This document shows, in pieces, positions 33,623 through 41,184 of a stretch of 64,000 nucleotides of DNA. The position numbers were made by a program, and so were the translations under genes. The notes beneath the pieces were generated by a model. That model worked only from the letters and a program-made list of their open reading frames with translations. It made no database searches and was not told the DNA's origin. How positions within the stretch are numbered: the stretch's first letter is position 1; every line of letters begins with the position of its first letter. This DNA is from Oscillospiraceae bacterium (GTDB taxonomy: Bacteria > Bacillota > Clostridia > Oscillospirales > Oscillospiraceae), in the NCBI GenBank assembly GCA_017465745.1, contig JAFTVM010000069.1:1-64000 (forward strand), read 5' to 3'.

Positions 33623-34639
33623 TCAGTACCGTCCAAAGGTGCAGTTGGGCCAGTGGCAGACCTTGCACATCTGGCACAGGCCGCCGTCCGCAAGACCCGT
33701 CAGTTCTTCCTTGGTGATCTTCTGTCCTGCAAAAATCTGGGGCAGCAGGACGTCAAAAATGGTGGTAGGCAGGCTGATGGCAGCGCCGGGAACGCCCAGA
33801 ACAGGAATATCACCCAGATACGCAACCAGGGTCATGTTGCCGGGCTGGGAAGGAACGCCGTGAGTCACAATGTCAGCGCCCAGCTGTCGGACGGCGGTGG
33901 GGGTCAGGTCGTCGGGGTCCACGCTCATACCGCCAGTGAAAATCAGGAAATCCGCACCGTTTTCCAGATGCTTCTTTGCGGCACCTACGATCATGTCCAG
34001 ATCATCATCGCAGATGGTCACGCCCACGATCTCGCAGGGATACTGCTTCATCTTGGCACGAACCACAGGCTCGAACTTGTCCTTGATCCGGCCGGTGTAG
34101 ACCTCGCTGCCGGTGATAACCACGCCCAGCTTCTTGTTCTGATAAGGCAGCAGGTCGAGAAGCTTTTCTTCGGCACAGAGCCGCTCTGCCTCGATGATCT
34201 GTTCCTCCTTGGTCACCAGAGGAACGATCCGCATGGAAGCGAGACGGGCACCAACTTCAACGGGATAGTGGTCAGGCAGGGTACAGATGGTAATGTCACC
34301 GATGGAATCGATCTTACGCAGCAGTTCCCGGTTCACACGGAACATCCCCCGCTGATCCGCAAACAGCAGCACCTTACCTTCGGAAGGCTCGGTGTAATGG
34401 GCACCCTCCACGGGAGCCATAGCCGCCATGCGGCGTGCGCAGTCATCCTCGTGAATCTCTCCGGCATCAGCTTCCCAGACGAAGATCGTCCGCTTACCGA
34501 TGTCCAGCAGATGGGGAATGTCGGCTTCCTGAATGATATGGCCCCGCTTGAAGGCAGCACCCTTGAAGCCGTCCTTCATCTCGGTAATATCGTGGCACAG
34601 CTCCATGCCCACGGCGTTTTCGACGTTGATTTTTTTCAT
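33623..34639 (-). CDS. MoeA/MogA-like molybdopterin-binding protein
   Basis: 338 residues. The N-terminal NAVGMELCHDITEMKDGFKGAAFKRGHIIQEADIPHLLDIGK and the C-terminal MoCF domain (KKLGVVITGSEVYTGRIKDKFEPVV, then FLIFTGGMSVDPDDLTPTAVRQLGA and VLGVPGAAISLP) fit the shortened MoeA-like family of Clostridia. The last residues CQMCKVCHWPNCTFG form a four-cysteine cluster that may bind metal or an iron-sulfur cluster. It should act in molybdate insertion into adenylylated molybdopterin. It lies between modC and moaA in one operon. Confidence 0.82.
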   Translation of the reverse strand: MKKINVENAVGMELCHDITEMKDGFKGAAFKRGHIIQEADIPHLLDIGKRTIFVWEADAGEIHEDDCARRMAAMAPVEGAHYTEPSEGKVLLFADQRGMFRVNRELLRKIDSIGDITICTLPDHYPVEVGARLASMRIVPLVTKEEQIIEAERLCAEEKLLDLLPYQNKKLGVVITGSEVYTGRIKDKFEPVVRAKMKQYPCEIVGVTICDDDLDMIVGAAKKHLENGADFLIFTGGMSVDPDDLTPTAVRQLGADIVTHGVPSQPGNMTLVAYLGDIPVLGVPGAAISLPTTIFDVLLPQIFAGQKITKEELTGLADGGLCQMCKVCHWPNCTFGRY

Positions 34640-34652
34640 ATTCTACCTCTCT

Positions 34653-35699
34653 TTATTTGTCCCGCAGCAGCAGAATGGCTTCGGCGGGGATGTGAATGGT
34701 CACTTCGTCAGAACGAAGTGCTTCCCAGTCTTTTTTCAGAAGCTCCCAGCCAATGGGAACGGTACATTGGGAATACATAGGTTCCAGCATGATGGTGTAG
34801 GAGAAGGGGTTCTCGATCTCCTCCACTACCCGGCAGCGGTAACCGTTCTCGCCGGGGCCGGGCTTGATGGTCTTCATGCGGACGCCCACGGCAGTGGTAT
34901 CCAAAGGCGCATTTTGAACGGTCAGGACCATGTCCCAATCCGTAGCCCAGAGCTGGCCGTTCTCCAGCCGCTCGATGGAGGATACATTTTTGCAGCCTGT
35001 CAGAATCGCACCCTTTCGGGTCTGAGGATCAGCAAAGACTTCGCCACGGCTGCCGATCCGCTCGATTCTGCCGCCGTCCATAACGGCGATGGAATCGGAC
35101 ATCCGGAACACCTCGTCCCGGTCATGGGACACCAGAACAACGGTTTTTCCAAAGTCACGGATCACATGGCGGACTTCCCGTTCCAGCTTGAACCGCAGAT
35201 GGCTGTCCAGGGCGGAAAAGGGTTCATCCAGCAGCAGAATCCGTGGGCTGGACACCAGAATCCGTGCCAACGCCACACGCTGCTGCTGACCGCCGGAAAG
35301 CTGGTGGGGGTAGCGGTTTGCAAACTCCGTCAGGCCGAAGCTGTCCATGACGGACTCCACCATATCATTGCGCTTTTGGGCATTCTTCTCCCGTTTCGCT
35401 CCGGCACGGATATTCTGCAGCACCGTCATATTGGGAAACAGGGCATAATTCTGGAACATCAGTCCCGTCCGCCGTTCTTGGGGTGTGAGGTTAATCTTCT
35501 TTTCTGAATCAAACAGTGTTACGCCATCGACAATGATTTTTCCTTTATCGGGCGTTTCAATACCGGCAATGCACTTGAGGGTCAGGCTCTTGCCGCAGCC
35601 GGAAGCGCCCAGCAGGGAGATGGTTTCATCCCCGGCTTCAAATTTGACTTTCAGGCAGAAGGAACCCAAATTCTTCTCAATATCCACATAGAGTGACAT
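34653..35699 (-). CDS. modC: molybdate ABC transporter ATP-binding protein ModC
   Basis: 348 residues. Walker A is GASGCGKSLTLK (about 31-42), Q-loop and signature LSGGQQQRVALARILVSSP (about 130), Walker B ILLLDEPFSALD, then VVLVSHDRDEVFRM. The C-terminal third (KNVSSIERLENGQLWATDWDMVLTV and after) is a TOBE-like domain. The stop/start junction with modB is one base, so the two are co-translated. It powers molybdate import; control should come from the modA promoter. Confidence 0.92.
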   Translation of the reverse strand: MSLYVDIEKNLGSFCLKVKFEAGDETISLLGASGCGKSLTLKCIAGIETPDKGKIIVDGVTLFDSEKKINLTPQERRTGLMFQNYALFPNMTVLQNIRAGAKREKNAQKRNDMVESVMDSFGLTEFANRYPHQLSGGQQQRVALARILVSSPRILLLDEPFSALDSHLRFKLEREVRHVIRDFGKTVVLVSHDRDEVFRMSDSIAVMDGGRIERIGSRGEVFADPQTRKGAILTGCKNVSSIERLENGQLWATDWDMVLTVQNAPLDTTAVGVRMKTIKPGPGENGYRCRVVEEIENPFSYTIMLEPMYSQCTVPIGWELLKKDWEALRSDEVTIHIPAEAILLLRDK

Positions 35700-36371
35700 T
35701 CAGATTCCTCCCTTCTTGCCGTTCTTCTTTTCCAGCATATTCACCGCCAGCAGCACCACAAAGGAGATCGCCAGATTCACCATGACCCATTTTAAGGCCA
35801 AGCCATCGTCATTGGTGCGCCAAAGCTGGTAGACCGTGGTGGAAATTGTGGCTGTCCGTCCGGGCGTGTAGCCGCAGATCATGCTCGTTGCACCATACTC
35901 TCCCAAGGCTCTTGCAAAAGCCAGAACAGTACCGGCCAGAATACCTTGACGGCAATAGGGCATCCGTACACGCCAGAAGATGTATGTATTGCTCAGTCCC
36001 AAGGACTGGGCAGAGTAAGCCAGCGTCTCGTCAAAGGATTCGAAAGCACCCCGGGCAGTGCGATACATCAGCGGGAAGATTACCACGGTGGTGGCAAAGA
36101 TGGCAGACCACCAGGTCATGGTCAGCTTCAGGTCGAAGTTTTCCAGAAACCAGGCACCAATAATCCGCTTGGGACCAAGCACCCGGAGCAGCAGATAGCC
36201 CACAACCGTGGGCGGCAGCACCAGCGGCAGCGTCAGGATCACATCCAGCACGCCTTTCACCAGTCGGGGGGCTTTGGCGATATAGTAAGCGGAAAAAATG
36301 CCTACGAAGAAGATAATGACCGTGCTGATCAGGGCAATTCGGATTGAGTTAAGAAGTGGAAACCAGTCCAT
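35700..36371 (-). CDS. modB: molybdate ABC transporter permease ModB
   Basis: 223 residues with about five to six membrane helices. The cytosolic coupling motif is EYGATSMICGYTPGRTATIST (about 155-175), following FARALG, the EAA loop of this family. The N-terminus PLLNSIRIALISTVIIFFVGIFSAYYIAKAP is typical for ModB. It sits between modA and modC. Confidence 0.92.
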   Translation of the reverse strand: MDWFPLLNSIRIALISTVIIFFVGIFSAYYIAKAPRLVKGVLDVILTLPLVLPPTVVGYLLLRVLGPKRIIGAWFLENFDLKLTMTWWSAIFATTVVIFPLMYRTARGAFESFDETLAYSAQSLGLSNTYIFWRVRMPYCRQGILAGTVLAFARALGEYGATSMICGYTPGRTATISTTVYQLWRTNDDGLALKWVMVNLAISFVVLLAVNMLEKKNGKKGGI

Positions 36372-36395
36372 ATTTGTTTCTCCTTGAATATGCGA

Positions 36396-36426
36396 TTTAG
36401 GCGGGCGGAAGATCCGCTCGCCTAAA
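36396..36426 (-). terminator. intra-operon hairpin after modA
   Basis: TTTAGGCGGGCGG (36396-36408) pairs with CCGCTCGCCTAAA (36414-36426) with one mismatch. It stands between modA and modB without a good U-tract on the minus strand, so it more likely stabilises or partly attenuates the mRNA, giving excess binding protein. Confidence 0.6.
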
Positions 36427-36448
36427 CCGGGTAAGAGAGGTGATTTTC

Positions 36449-37324
36449 TTATGCAACAGGGGTGAAGCCCACGTTTTCAAAGACAGCGTCAGCAGCGTCG
36501 CTGGTCAGGAACTCCAGGAAAGCCTTGGCAGCTTCCACATTCTTGGAGACGTTCATGACAGCGGCAGGGTAAATGACCTGACCGCACATTTCGGCGGTGG
36601 CAGTGTCCACGACGGTCAGACCGGCAGAGAAGGCGTCCGTCTGGTAGATAATGCCGCAGTCAACGGTGGCTTCAGAAACCTGAGTGGTGACTTCCTTGAC
36701 GTTGGAGCCATAGGTGATGGAACCGGCAGCGGCCAGATCAGCTTCGACCAGTTCGAAGTAGGTCAGGATCTTCTGGGTGTACTGGCCAACGGGAACGTCG
36801 GCGTTGCCCATAGCCAGCATAATGGAAGCATCCTTCAGACCGGCAATCAGATCGTCATAAGAGTTGATGCCAGCAGGGTTGCCTTCGGGAACAGCCAGGG
36901 CAACCTTGTTCTCCAGAATGTTGAAGCGAGTGCCTTCCAGAACGAAGTCCAGACCTTCGGTGTTGACAGCAGCGTCAGCAGTGATGTCCAGCTGGTTCAT
37001 CTGCTTCTGACCGGCGGAGATGAAGATGTCCACATCAGCACCTTCCTGGATCTGAGTCTTCAGGGTACCGGAAGAGTCGAAGTTGAAAACGATGGTCACT
37101 TCGGGATGGTCGGCCATGTACTGGTTGCCCAGCTCGGTCAGAGTTTCGGTCATGGAAGCAGCAGCAAAGACGATCAGTTCCACGGAATCTTCCTGGACGG
37201 TGTTCTGGTCTTCGGTCTGGTTGTCGGCGGGTTCGCTGGGCTCGGTGGGGGTCTCGGTGTTGCCGCAAGCGGTGAAGCTGAACACCAGGGTCAGCGCCAG
37301 CAGCAGTGCAAGAATCTTTTTCAT
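36449..37324 (-). CDS. modA: molybdate-binding lipoprotein ModA
   Basis: 291 residues. The lipoprotein signal is KKILALLLALTLVFSFTACGN (cysteine near residue 20), followed by an acidic, proline- and threonine-rich linker. The ModA fold begins SVELIVFAAASMTETLTELGNQYM (about 47-70), with FNFDSSGTLKTQIQEGADVDIFISAGQKQMNQL (anion-binding serines) and later TVDCGIIYQTDAF. It binds molybdate or tungstate outside the membrane. First gene of the operon running to moaE; two Crp-type sites precede it. Confidence 0.93.
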   Translation of the reverse strand: MKKILALLLALTLVFSFTACGNTETPTEPSEPADNQTEDQNTVQEDSVELIVFAAASMTETLTELGNQYMADHPEVTIVFNFDSSGTLKTQIQEGADVDIFISAGQKQMNQLDITADAAVNTEGLDFVLEGTRFNILENKVALAVPEGNPAGINSYDDLIAGLKDASIMLAMGNADVPVGQYTQKILTYFELVEADLAAAGSITYGSNVKEVTTQVSEATVDCGIIYQTDAFSAGLTVVDTATAEMCGQVIYPAAVMNVSKNVEAAKAFLEFLTSDAADAVFENVGFTPVA

Positions 37325-37373
37325 GTTGGTTCCTCCTCATTGTGTGTTGCGATATTGCATCGCCATGGCACCC

Positions 37374-37415
37374 ATGATACGACATTTCGCCAGAAAATGT
37401 CGTTGTTTCTGCAAC
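37374..37415 (-). promoter_or_regulatory. modA promoter-proximal Crp-type site and -10
   Basis: GTTGTTTCTGCAAC (37402-37415) is centred at 37408.5; TATCAT on the minus strand (37379-37374) is centred exactly 32 bp below it. The start should be near 37367, 43 nt before the modA ATG. This is the class II activator arrangement seen at the other sites of the set. Confidence 0.65.
37379..37403. promoter_or_regulatory. inverted repeat in the modA promoter
   Basis: ACGACATTT (37379-37387) and AAATGTCGT (37395-37403) form a perfect 9-bp inverted repeat with a 7-bp spacer. It fills the space between the proximal Crp-type site and its -10 hexamer, a good place for a repressor such as a ModE- or TunR-like oxyanion sensor. 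No candidate repressor gene is in the window. Confidence 0.5.
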
Positions 37416-37432
37416 ACCGCTAATCTTTTTTC

Positions 37433-37477
37433 TTTATAAGTTGCGAAAAAAGATAGCGAAGTTGTAAATGCAACTTC
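37433..37477 (-). promoter_or_regulatory. modA distal Crp-type site and -10
   Basis: GAAGTTGTAAATGCAACTTC (37458-37477) is a palindrome around the core GTTG-N6-CAAC; TATAAA on the minus strand (37438-37433) is centred 32 bp away. The two sites before modA are 59 bp apart, the same distance as the two before the first Crp/Fnr gene. Confidence 0.65.
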
Positions 37478-37553
37478 ACCATAGACAAATGTATGATAAT
37501 ATACGCCTGGTAGCGCGCTTTTGTGGAGAGAGGCGCCTTCCTCCTTTCAAGCA

Positions 37554-37584
37554 GATCCCCCGGCACTCACCGTGCCGGGGGATC
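37554..37584. terminator. terminator after the Mop gene
   Basis: GATCCCCCGGCAC (37554-37566) pairs perfectly with GTGCCGGGGGATC (37572-37584), loop of five. It separates the crp/xdhC/mop transcript from the modA promoter, although the U-tract on the minus strand is poor. Confidence 0.7.
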
Positions 37585-37600
37585 CATGTTTTATCACATA

Positions 37601-37813
37601 TCAATCATCCACAGCCACCATGACGGAGGTGGCCTTTACCACGGCGTAGGCTTCGCCGCCGATCTTCAGGCCCAGCTCCTCAATGGCGCCCATGGAAATG
37701 GTGGCGCTCATGACGTTGCCGCCGCCGATGTCGATCTTGACGATGCCGTTGACCGCACCGGAGATAATCTCCAGAACGGTACCCTTGAACTGATTTCTTG
37801 CGCTTATTTTCAT
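37601..37813 (-). CDS. Mop-type molybdate-binding TOBE protein
   Basis: 70 residues, a single TOBE/Mop domain: MKISARNQFKGTVLEIISGAVNGIVKIDIGGGNVMSATIS then AIEELGLKIGGEAYAVVKATSVMVAVDD. Molbindins of this size form hexamers that store molybdate or tungstate in the cytosol. It is 24 bp downstream of xdhC and ends the transcript that begins with the first Crp/Fnr gene. Confidence 0.93.
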   Translation of the reverse strand: MKISARNQFKGTVLEIISGAVNGIVKIDIGGGNVMSATISMGAIEELGLKIGGEAYAVVKATSVMVAVDD

Positions 37814-37837
37814 AGTATTATCTCCTTATAAAAAATG

Positions 37838-38869
37838 TTAGTGCATCGGACAGCCGTGGACCGTTACGCCGGTGGCTTCCCGTCGCAGGGCACGGACATA
37901 AATCATCTCGCCGGTGATGCTGACAGCAATCTCTTCAGGTGTCACAGCCTTGATGGATACGCCCACAGGGGTGTGGACCCTTGCGATGGCCTCCTCCGGC
38001 ACGCCCCGGTCACGGAGCCGCTGATTGACGGTGGCCGTCTTTTTCCGGGAGCCGATGACGCCCACATAGGCAAAACCGCCCCGCAGCACCTGATCCTGAA
38101 CTTCCAGATCGTAGCTGTGGCCGCTGGTCATCACAACGATGTAGTCATCTTCGGTAAAGCTGATATAGTCAGCCAGCCGGGTGTAATCACCTGCAATGAT
38201 GTTCTCTGCCGTGGGGAAATTCTCCCGGTTGGCGTATTCCTCGCGCTCATCAAAGACTGTCACCCGGAATCCCACACTATTCAGCAAAGGAGCCAGTGCC
38301 TGGGCGCAGTGACCGCAGCCGAAGATAAAGGCACGTTCGCCGATGGGCAGAGGCAGGCAGAAATGGTCGGCGCTCTGGAACGGAATCCAGCCATTGCGGG
38401 TCAGAGAACCGGGTACGGTATCGCCCAGAATCTCTCCGCCATTTCCATCCAGCAGGGCAGGCTCGCTGCCGTCGGTCTTCAGCACCAGCCAGCCGGGCTG
38501 ACGCTTGGCCACCCGGTCCAGGATAGTGCCTGCCAGAGCCACCCAGGCTTCACTGTTACCGGGGATATACTGGAACAGCACCTTCACATCGCCGCCACAG
38601 ACCATGCCGATATCTTCCTTGGCCCGCTCATGGAGCTGGAACAGATGGCAGGCCGACTTCTTTTGCTGAATCAGCTCCAGGGCCATGGCTTCTGCACGCT
38701 CCTCCACCGCGCCGCCGCCGATGGTGCCCAGAATCCGTCCGTCGGTACCCACCAGCATCTGAGAGCCTGCACCTCTGGGGGTGGAGCCCTTGTCAGCAAT
38801 GATCGTTACCAGAACCGTATCACGGTTTTTCTCCATCTCGTATAAAAGCTTCGCAAAAATTCGATCCAT
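37838..38869 (-). CDS. XdhC family molybdenum-hydroxylase maturation protein
   Basis: 343 residues. XdhC N-terminal signature VLVTIIADKGSTPRGAGSQMLVGTDGRILGTIGGGAVEERA (about 18-58) with MVCGGDVKVLFQYI; the C-terminal Rossmann part starts AFIFGCGHCAQALAPLL (about 195) and continues YVGVIGSRKKTATVNQRLRDRG and TPVGVSIKAVTPEEIAVSITGEMI. XdhC proteins bind, sulfurate or insert the molybdenum cofactor into xanthine-dehydrogenase-type enzymes. No such hydroxylase is in the window, so its client is elsewhere. Confidence 0.92.
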   Translation of the reverse strand: MDRIFAKLLYEMEKNRDTVLVTIIADKGSTPRGAGSQMLVGTDGRILGTIGGGAVEERAEAMALELIQQKKSACHLFQLHERAKEDIGMVCGGDVKVLFQYIPGNSEAWVALAGTILDRVAKRQPGWLVLKTDGSEPALLDGNGGEILGDTVPGSLTRNGWIPFQSADHFCLPLPIGERAFIFGCGHCAQALAPLLNSVGFRVTVFDEREEYANRENFPTAENIIAGDYTRLADYISFTEDDYIVVMTSGHSYDLEVQDQVLRGGFAYVGVIGSRKKTATVNQRLRDRGVPEEAIARVHTPVGVSIKAVTPEEIAVSITGEMIYVRALRREATGVTVHGCPMH

Positions 38870-38873
38870 GATA

Positions 38874-39593
38874 TTACTCCTTTATGTCTGCCGTATGGAA
38901 TTTCAGAATTGCCAGATTCCGCAAATGGGGCATATAATACGGGAATTGCGGGTGTTCAATCTTGACCAGCCTGCCGAGAAGAAATTCATCCGTGATGTCA
39001 GACTTATCCTCATCCTTGCTGTAGATCTCAAAGAATCGCCGGGCATCCTCCAGACTGCGGAAGGGCTGGCCAAACTCCAACGCCAATCTGGTTTCCTCAT
39101 AAGGGATCCCCAAATCACGCAGCACTTCCTGGGAGCTTCGGTAGCCATAGCTGCCTGTAGGATGGTGGCCCACAGAGAAACGGTGGGAGGTGTAGGTCCG
39201 GGTGATGATAAATACATTGCCTTTGCACTGCCGCTTTGCCACATCAAGGATTTCATGGATCCTGCCGAAGAAGCAGAACACCATGGCATCATACTTCTCC
39301 TGGGGTGCCATGTTCTGAATGGCGCCGTTGCGGATGGAGATATTGGTGATCCCTCTTGCGCGGCAATTCTCCTCCAGAACCCGGAGCGGTTCCGCATTCT
39401 TTTCCACAGCGCTGATCCTGCCAACATAGGGTGCCAATTCCAAAGACAGATAGCCCAGACCGCAGCCGGCGTCGCAGATGTGCATATCCTTTGTCATATC
39501 AGGCGCCAGCCGCTTTACCAGTTCCTGATTGTATGTCCCATATTCCGAGGCATCCCGCATGAAGCGGATCATGTCCTCAAACCATAATTGCAT
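38874..39593 (-). CDS. SAM-dependent methyltransferase, class I
   Basis: 239 residues from ATG 39593, which has GGGGAG ten bases upstream; an ATG at 39611 lies inside the preceding gene. SAM-binding motif I is HICDAGCGLGYLSLELAP (about 38-55), followed by ISAVEKNAEPLRVLEENCRARG and YDAMVFCFFGRIHEIL. The fold resembles CbiT-like and small-molecule methyltransferases. It is locked between the first Crp/Fnr gene and xdhC, so a role connected with molybdenum or tungsten cofactors is possible; the substrate is unknown. Confidence 0.8.
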   Translation of the reverse strand: MQLWFEDMIRFMRDASEYGTYNQELVKRLAPDMTKDMHICDAGCGLGYLSLELAPYVGRISAVEKNAEPLRVLEENCRARGITNISIRNGAIQNMAPQEKYDAMVFCFFGRIHEILDVAKRQCKGNVFIITRTYTSHRFSVGHHPTGSYGYRSSQEVLRDLGIPYEETRLALEFGQPFRSLEDARRFFEIYSKDEDKSDITDEFLLGRLVKIEHPQFPYYMPHLRNLAILKFHTADIKE

Positions 39594-39597
39594 CAAT

Positions 39598-40281
39598 TTA
39601 ATACTCCCCATTCTTTTGATCCCAGTTGAGCAGTGTAAATGTATTCCGGTTGAACTTGATGATCCCTTCCTTCTCCATCTGACTCAGCTCATGGGAAAGA
39701 CAAGTCCGGTTCACACAAAGATAGGAAGCCATTTCCTCTCTTGTAAATGGCACAGAGAACGTGGCCGAATGCCGCTTATTTGCCTGCATGATCAGATAGG
39801 TCATGATCCGGTCCCGGATACCCTTCTGGAACAGAATCGCCAGACGGTATTCCTTGCGGATATTTTCATCAGAAATCAGCATCAGAAGCTTACCCAGAAT
39901 GGCCAGCCTGGTGGATTGCGGAATAATTCCGGCTTCCAGAAGCAGCTTGCAAGGAAACAGCAGCACCTGCGTCTGCTGCATGGCCTGGGCATAGTAGGGC
40001 GAAACCCTGCTCCCGGTGTAGATTAGATCCGCACCGAAATGGTCTCCGGCCTCCAGAACGCCCACAATGCCGTAATTTCCATTGCCGTAAATGTGGATCA
40101 GATTCAGCCGTCCTTCCATCACAACACCAAAATAATCAAGCTTCTCCTGAAAAGAAATCAGGTAATTTCCTTTCGGAATGTCCTGGATCCTTCCATGGGG
40201 CAGGATCTCATATTCAATTGTTTTCTCAGACAGGTCTGAGAATAAAAAGGATTCCTTCAGAATCCGCACAAGTTGATCCAT
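39598..40281 (-). CDS. Crp/Fnr family transcriptional regulator (first of two)
   Basis: 227 residues. Cyclic-nucleotide-binding-like domain at residues 10-125 (KGNYLISFQEKLDYFGVVMEGRLNLIHIY, then GVLEAGDHFGADLIYTG), long dimer helix, and a C-terminal HTH (EEMASYLCVNRTCLSHELSQMEKEGIIKFNRNTFTLL, about 185-220). There are no N-terminal cysteines for an iron-sulfur cluster. The recognition helix is nearly the same as in the second regulator at 45932. Its promoter has two GTTG-N6-CAAC sites, suggesting autoregulation. It is the first gene of the crp-methyltransferase-xdhC-mop operon. Confidence 0.92.
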   Translation of the reverse strand: MDQLVRILKESFLFSDLSEKTIEYEILPHGRIQDIPKGNYLISFQEKLDYFGVVMEGRLNLIHIYGNGNYGIVGVLEAGDHFGADLIYTGSRVSPYYAQAMQQTQVLLFPCKLLLEAGIIPQSTRLAILGKLLMLISDENIRKEYRLAILFQKGIRDRIMTYLIMQANKRHSATFSVPFTREEMASYLCVNRTCLSHELSQMEKEGIIKFNRNTFTLLNWDQKNGEY

Positions 40282-40313
40282 AGCGTATCCTCAACACAGT
40301 ATAATCTTGGTAA

Positions 40314-40355
40314 ATCATAGCATACTCTGCCGAAAATTGCGGTTGTTAAAGCAAC
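40314..40355 (-). promoter_or_regulatory. Crp-type site and -10 before the first Crp/Fnr gene
   Basis: GTTGTTAAAGCAAC (40342-40355), centre 40348.5, and TATGAT on the minus strand (40319-40314), centre 40316.5, are 32 bp apart. Transcription would begin about 26 nt before the ATG at 40281. Confidence 0.65.
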
Positions 40356-40400
40356 GATATGTTGAAGTTGGCGTACAAACTTTTCAAATATTTACCCAAA

Positions 40401-40414
40401 GTTGCCAATGCAAC
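40401..40414 (-). promoter_or_regulatory. upstream Crp-type site before the first Crp/Fnr gene
   Basis: GTTGCCAATGCAAC lies 59 bp upstream of the proximal site. The hexamer 32 bp below it is only TTGTAC, so it may be a secondary promoter or an auxiliary site. The rest of 40282-40605 holds a terminator and no gene. Confidence 0.55.
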
Positions 40415-40563
40415 TGCACCGCAAGTTTTTTTCGCTGTAATCAGTTCAGCTGAACAGAAAGGATTCCAGGCCCCTTTTCCTGGCGTGGTTCATGGGACCC
40501 GGCATCCTTTGGTCCGCCATTTGAGTAGTGCGTACTGTAAGGTTCCTTCTAAGTGCCAGAACG

Positions 40564-40593
40564 AATGCCCCGGTACTTCTGTACAGGGGCATT
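40564..40593. terminator. hairpin after the cytidylate-kinase-like gene
   Basis: AATGCCCC plus GTAC (40564-40576) pairs with GTAC plus GGGGCATT (40581-40593) around a TTCT loop, with one G-A mismatch. T-rich sequence (TGTTTTC) follows on the plus strand. Confidence 0.6.
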
Positions 40594-40605
40594 TGTTTTC
40601 ATCTG

Positions 40606-41184
40606 TTAATACAGTTCCGTAATCAGGTCAACACATTTGTCAATTCCCAGTTCACCGCTGTCCAGGGTGATGTGGTAATTTTGAGCGCGTCCCCACTTCA
40701 TGTTGGTGTAGAACCGGTGGTAAGCCGCCCGGCGCTTATCCTTGTCCTTCAGACGCTGCTCAGGGGATACTTCCCGCTCGCCGTATTCTCTGACAATGCG
40801 CTCGGCCCGGAATTCCATACTGGCATGGATGAACACCTTCAGGCAGTCGGCCTTGTCCTGCAGAATGTAATCGGCACACCGCCCCACAATGACACAGGGG
40901 CCTTTTTCAGCCAGTTCCTCAATGATCTGATACTGGATATTCCAGAGATAGTCTTCGTTGGTGGGACCAAAGGAGCGGTTACCGAAGGCGGAAGCCAGGA
41001 AGCCGCCGGGGGCATATTCTCCCGCATCCTTTATGTAGGTTTCCGCAAAGCCGCTTTCCTGGGCGATCTTCTGAATGAGCTCGCTGTCATAGCAGGGAAT
41101 GCCCAGCTTCTGGGCCACCTTTCTGCCGATGGTGCGCCCACCGCTGCCGAATTCACGGCTGATGGTAATGACTCTGTTACCCAT
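40606..41184 (-). CDS. cytidylate kinase-like family protein
   Basis: 192 residues. The N-terminal nucleotide-binding loop is ITISREFGSGGRTIGRKVAQKLGIPCYDSELI (about 5-36), where GSGGRTIG replaces the usual GxxGxGK(S/T) of true Cmk. Later VSLWG-like nuclease-free segments: VIVGRCADYILQDKADCLKVFIHASMEFRAERIVREYGE and KDKRRAAYHRFYTNMKWG (LID-type arginines). Members of this family in gut Clostridia are common and their substrate is unsettled. It begins right after the MATE gene stop, so the two are co-transcribed. Confidence 0.85.
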   Translation of the reverse strand: MGNRVITISREFGSGGRTIGRKVAQKLGIPCYDSELIQKIAQESGFAETYIKDAGEYAPGGFLASAFGNRSFGPTNEDYLWNIQYQIIEELAEKGPCVIVGRCADYILQDKADCLKVFIHASMEFRAERIVREYGEREVSPEQRLKDKDKRRAAYHRFYTNMKWGRAQNYHITLDSGELGIDKCVDLITELY

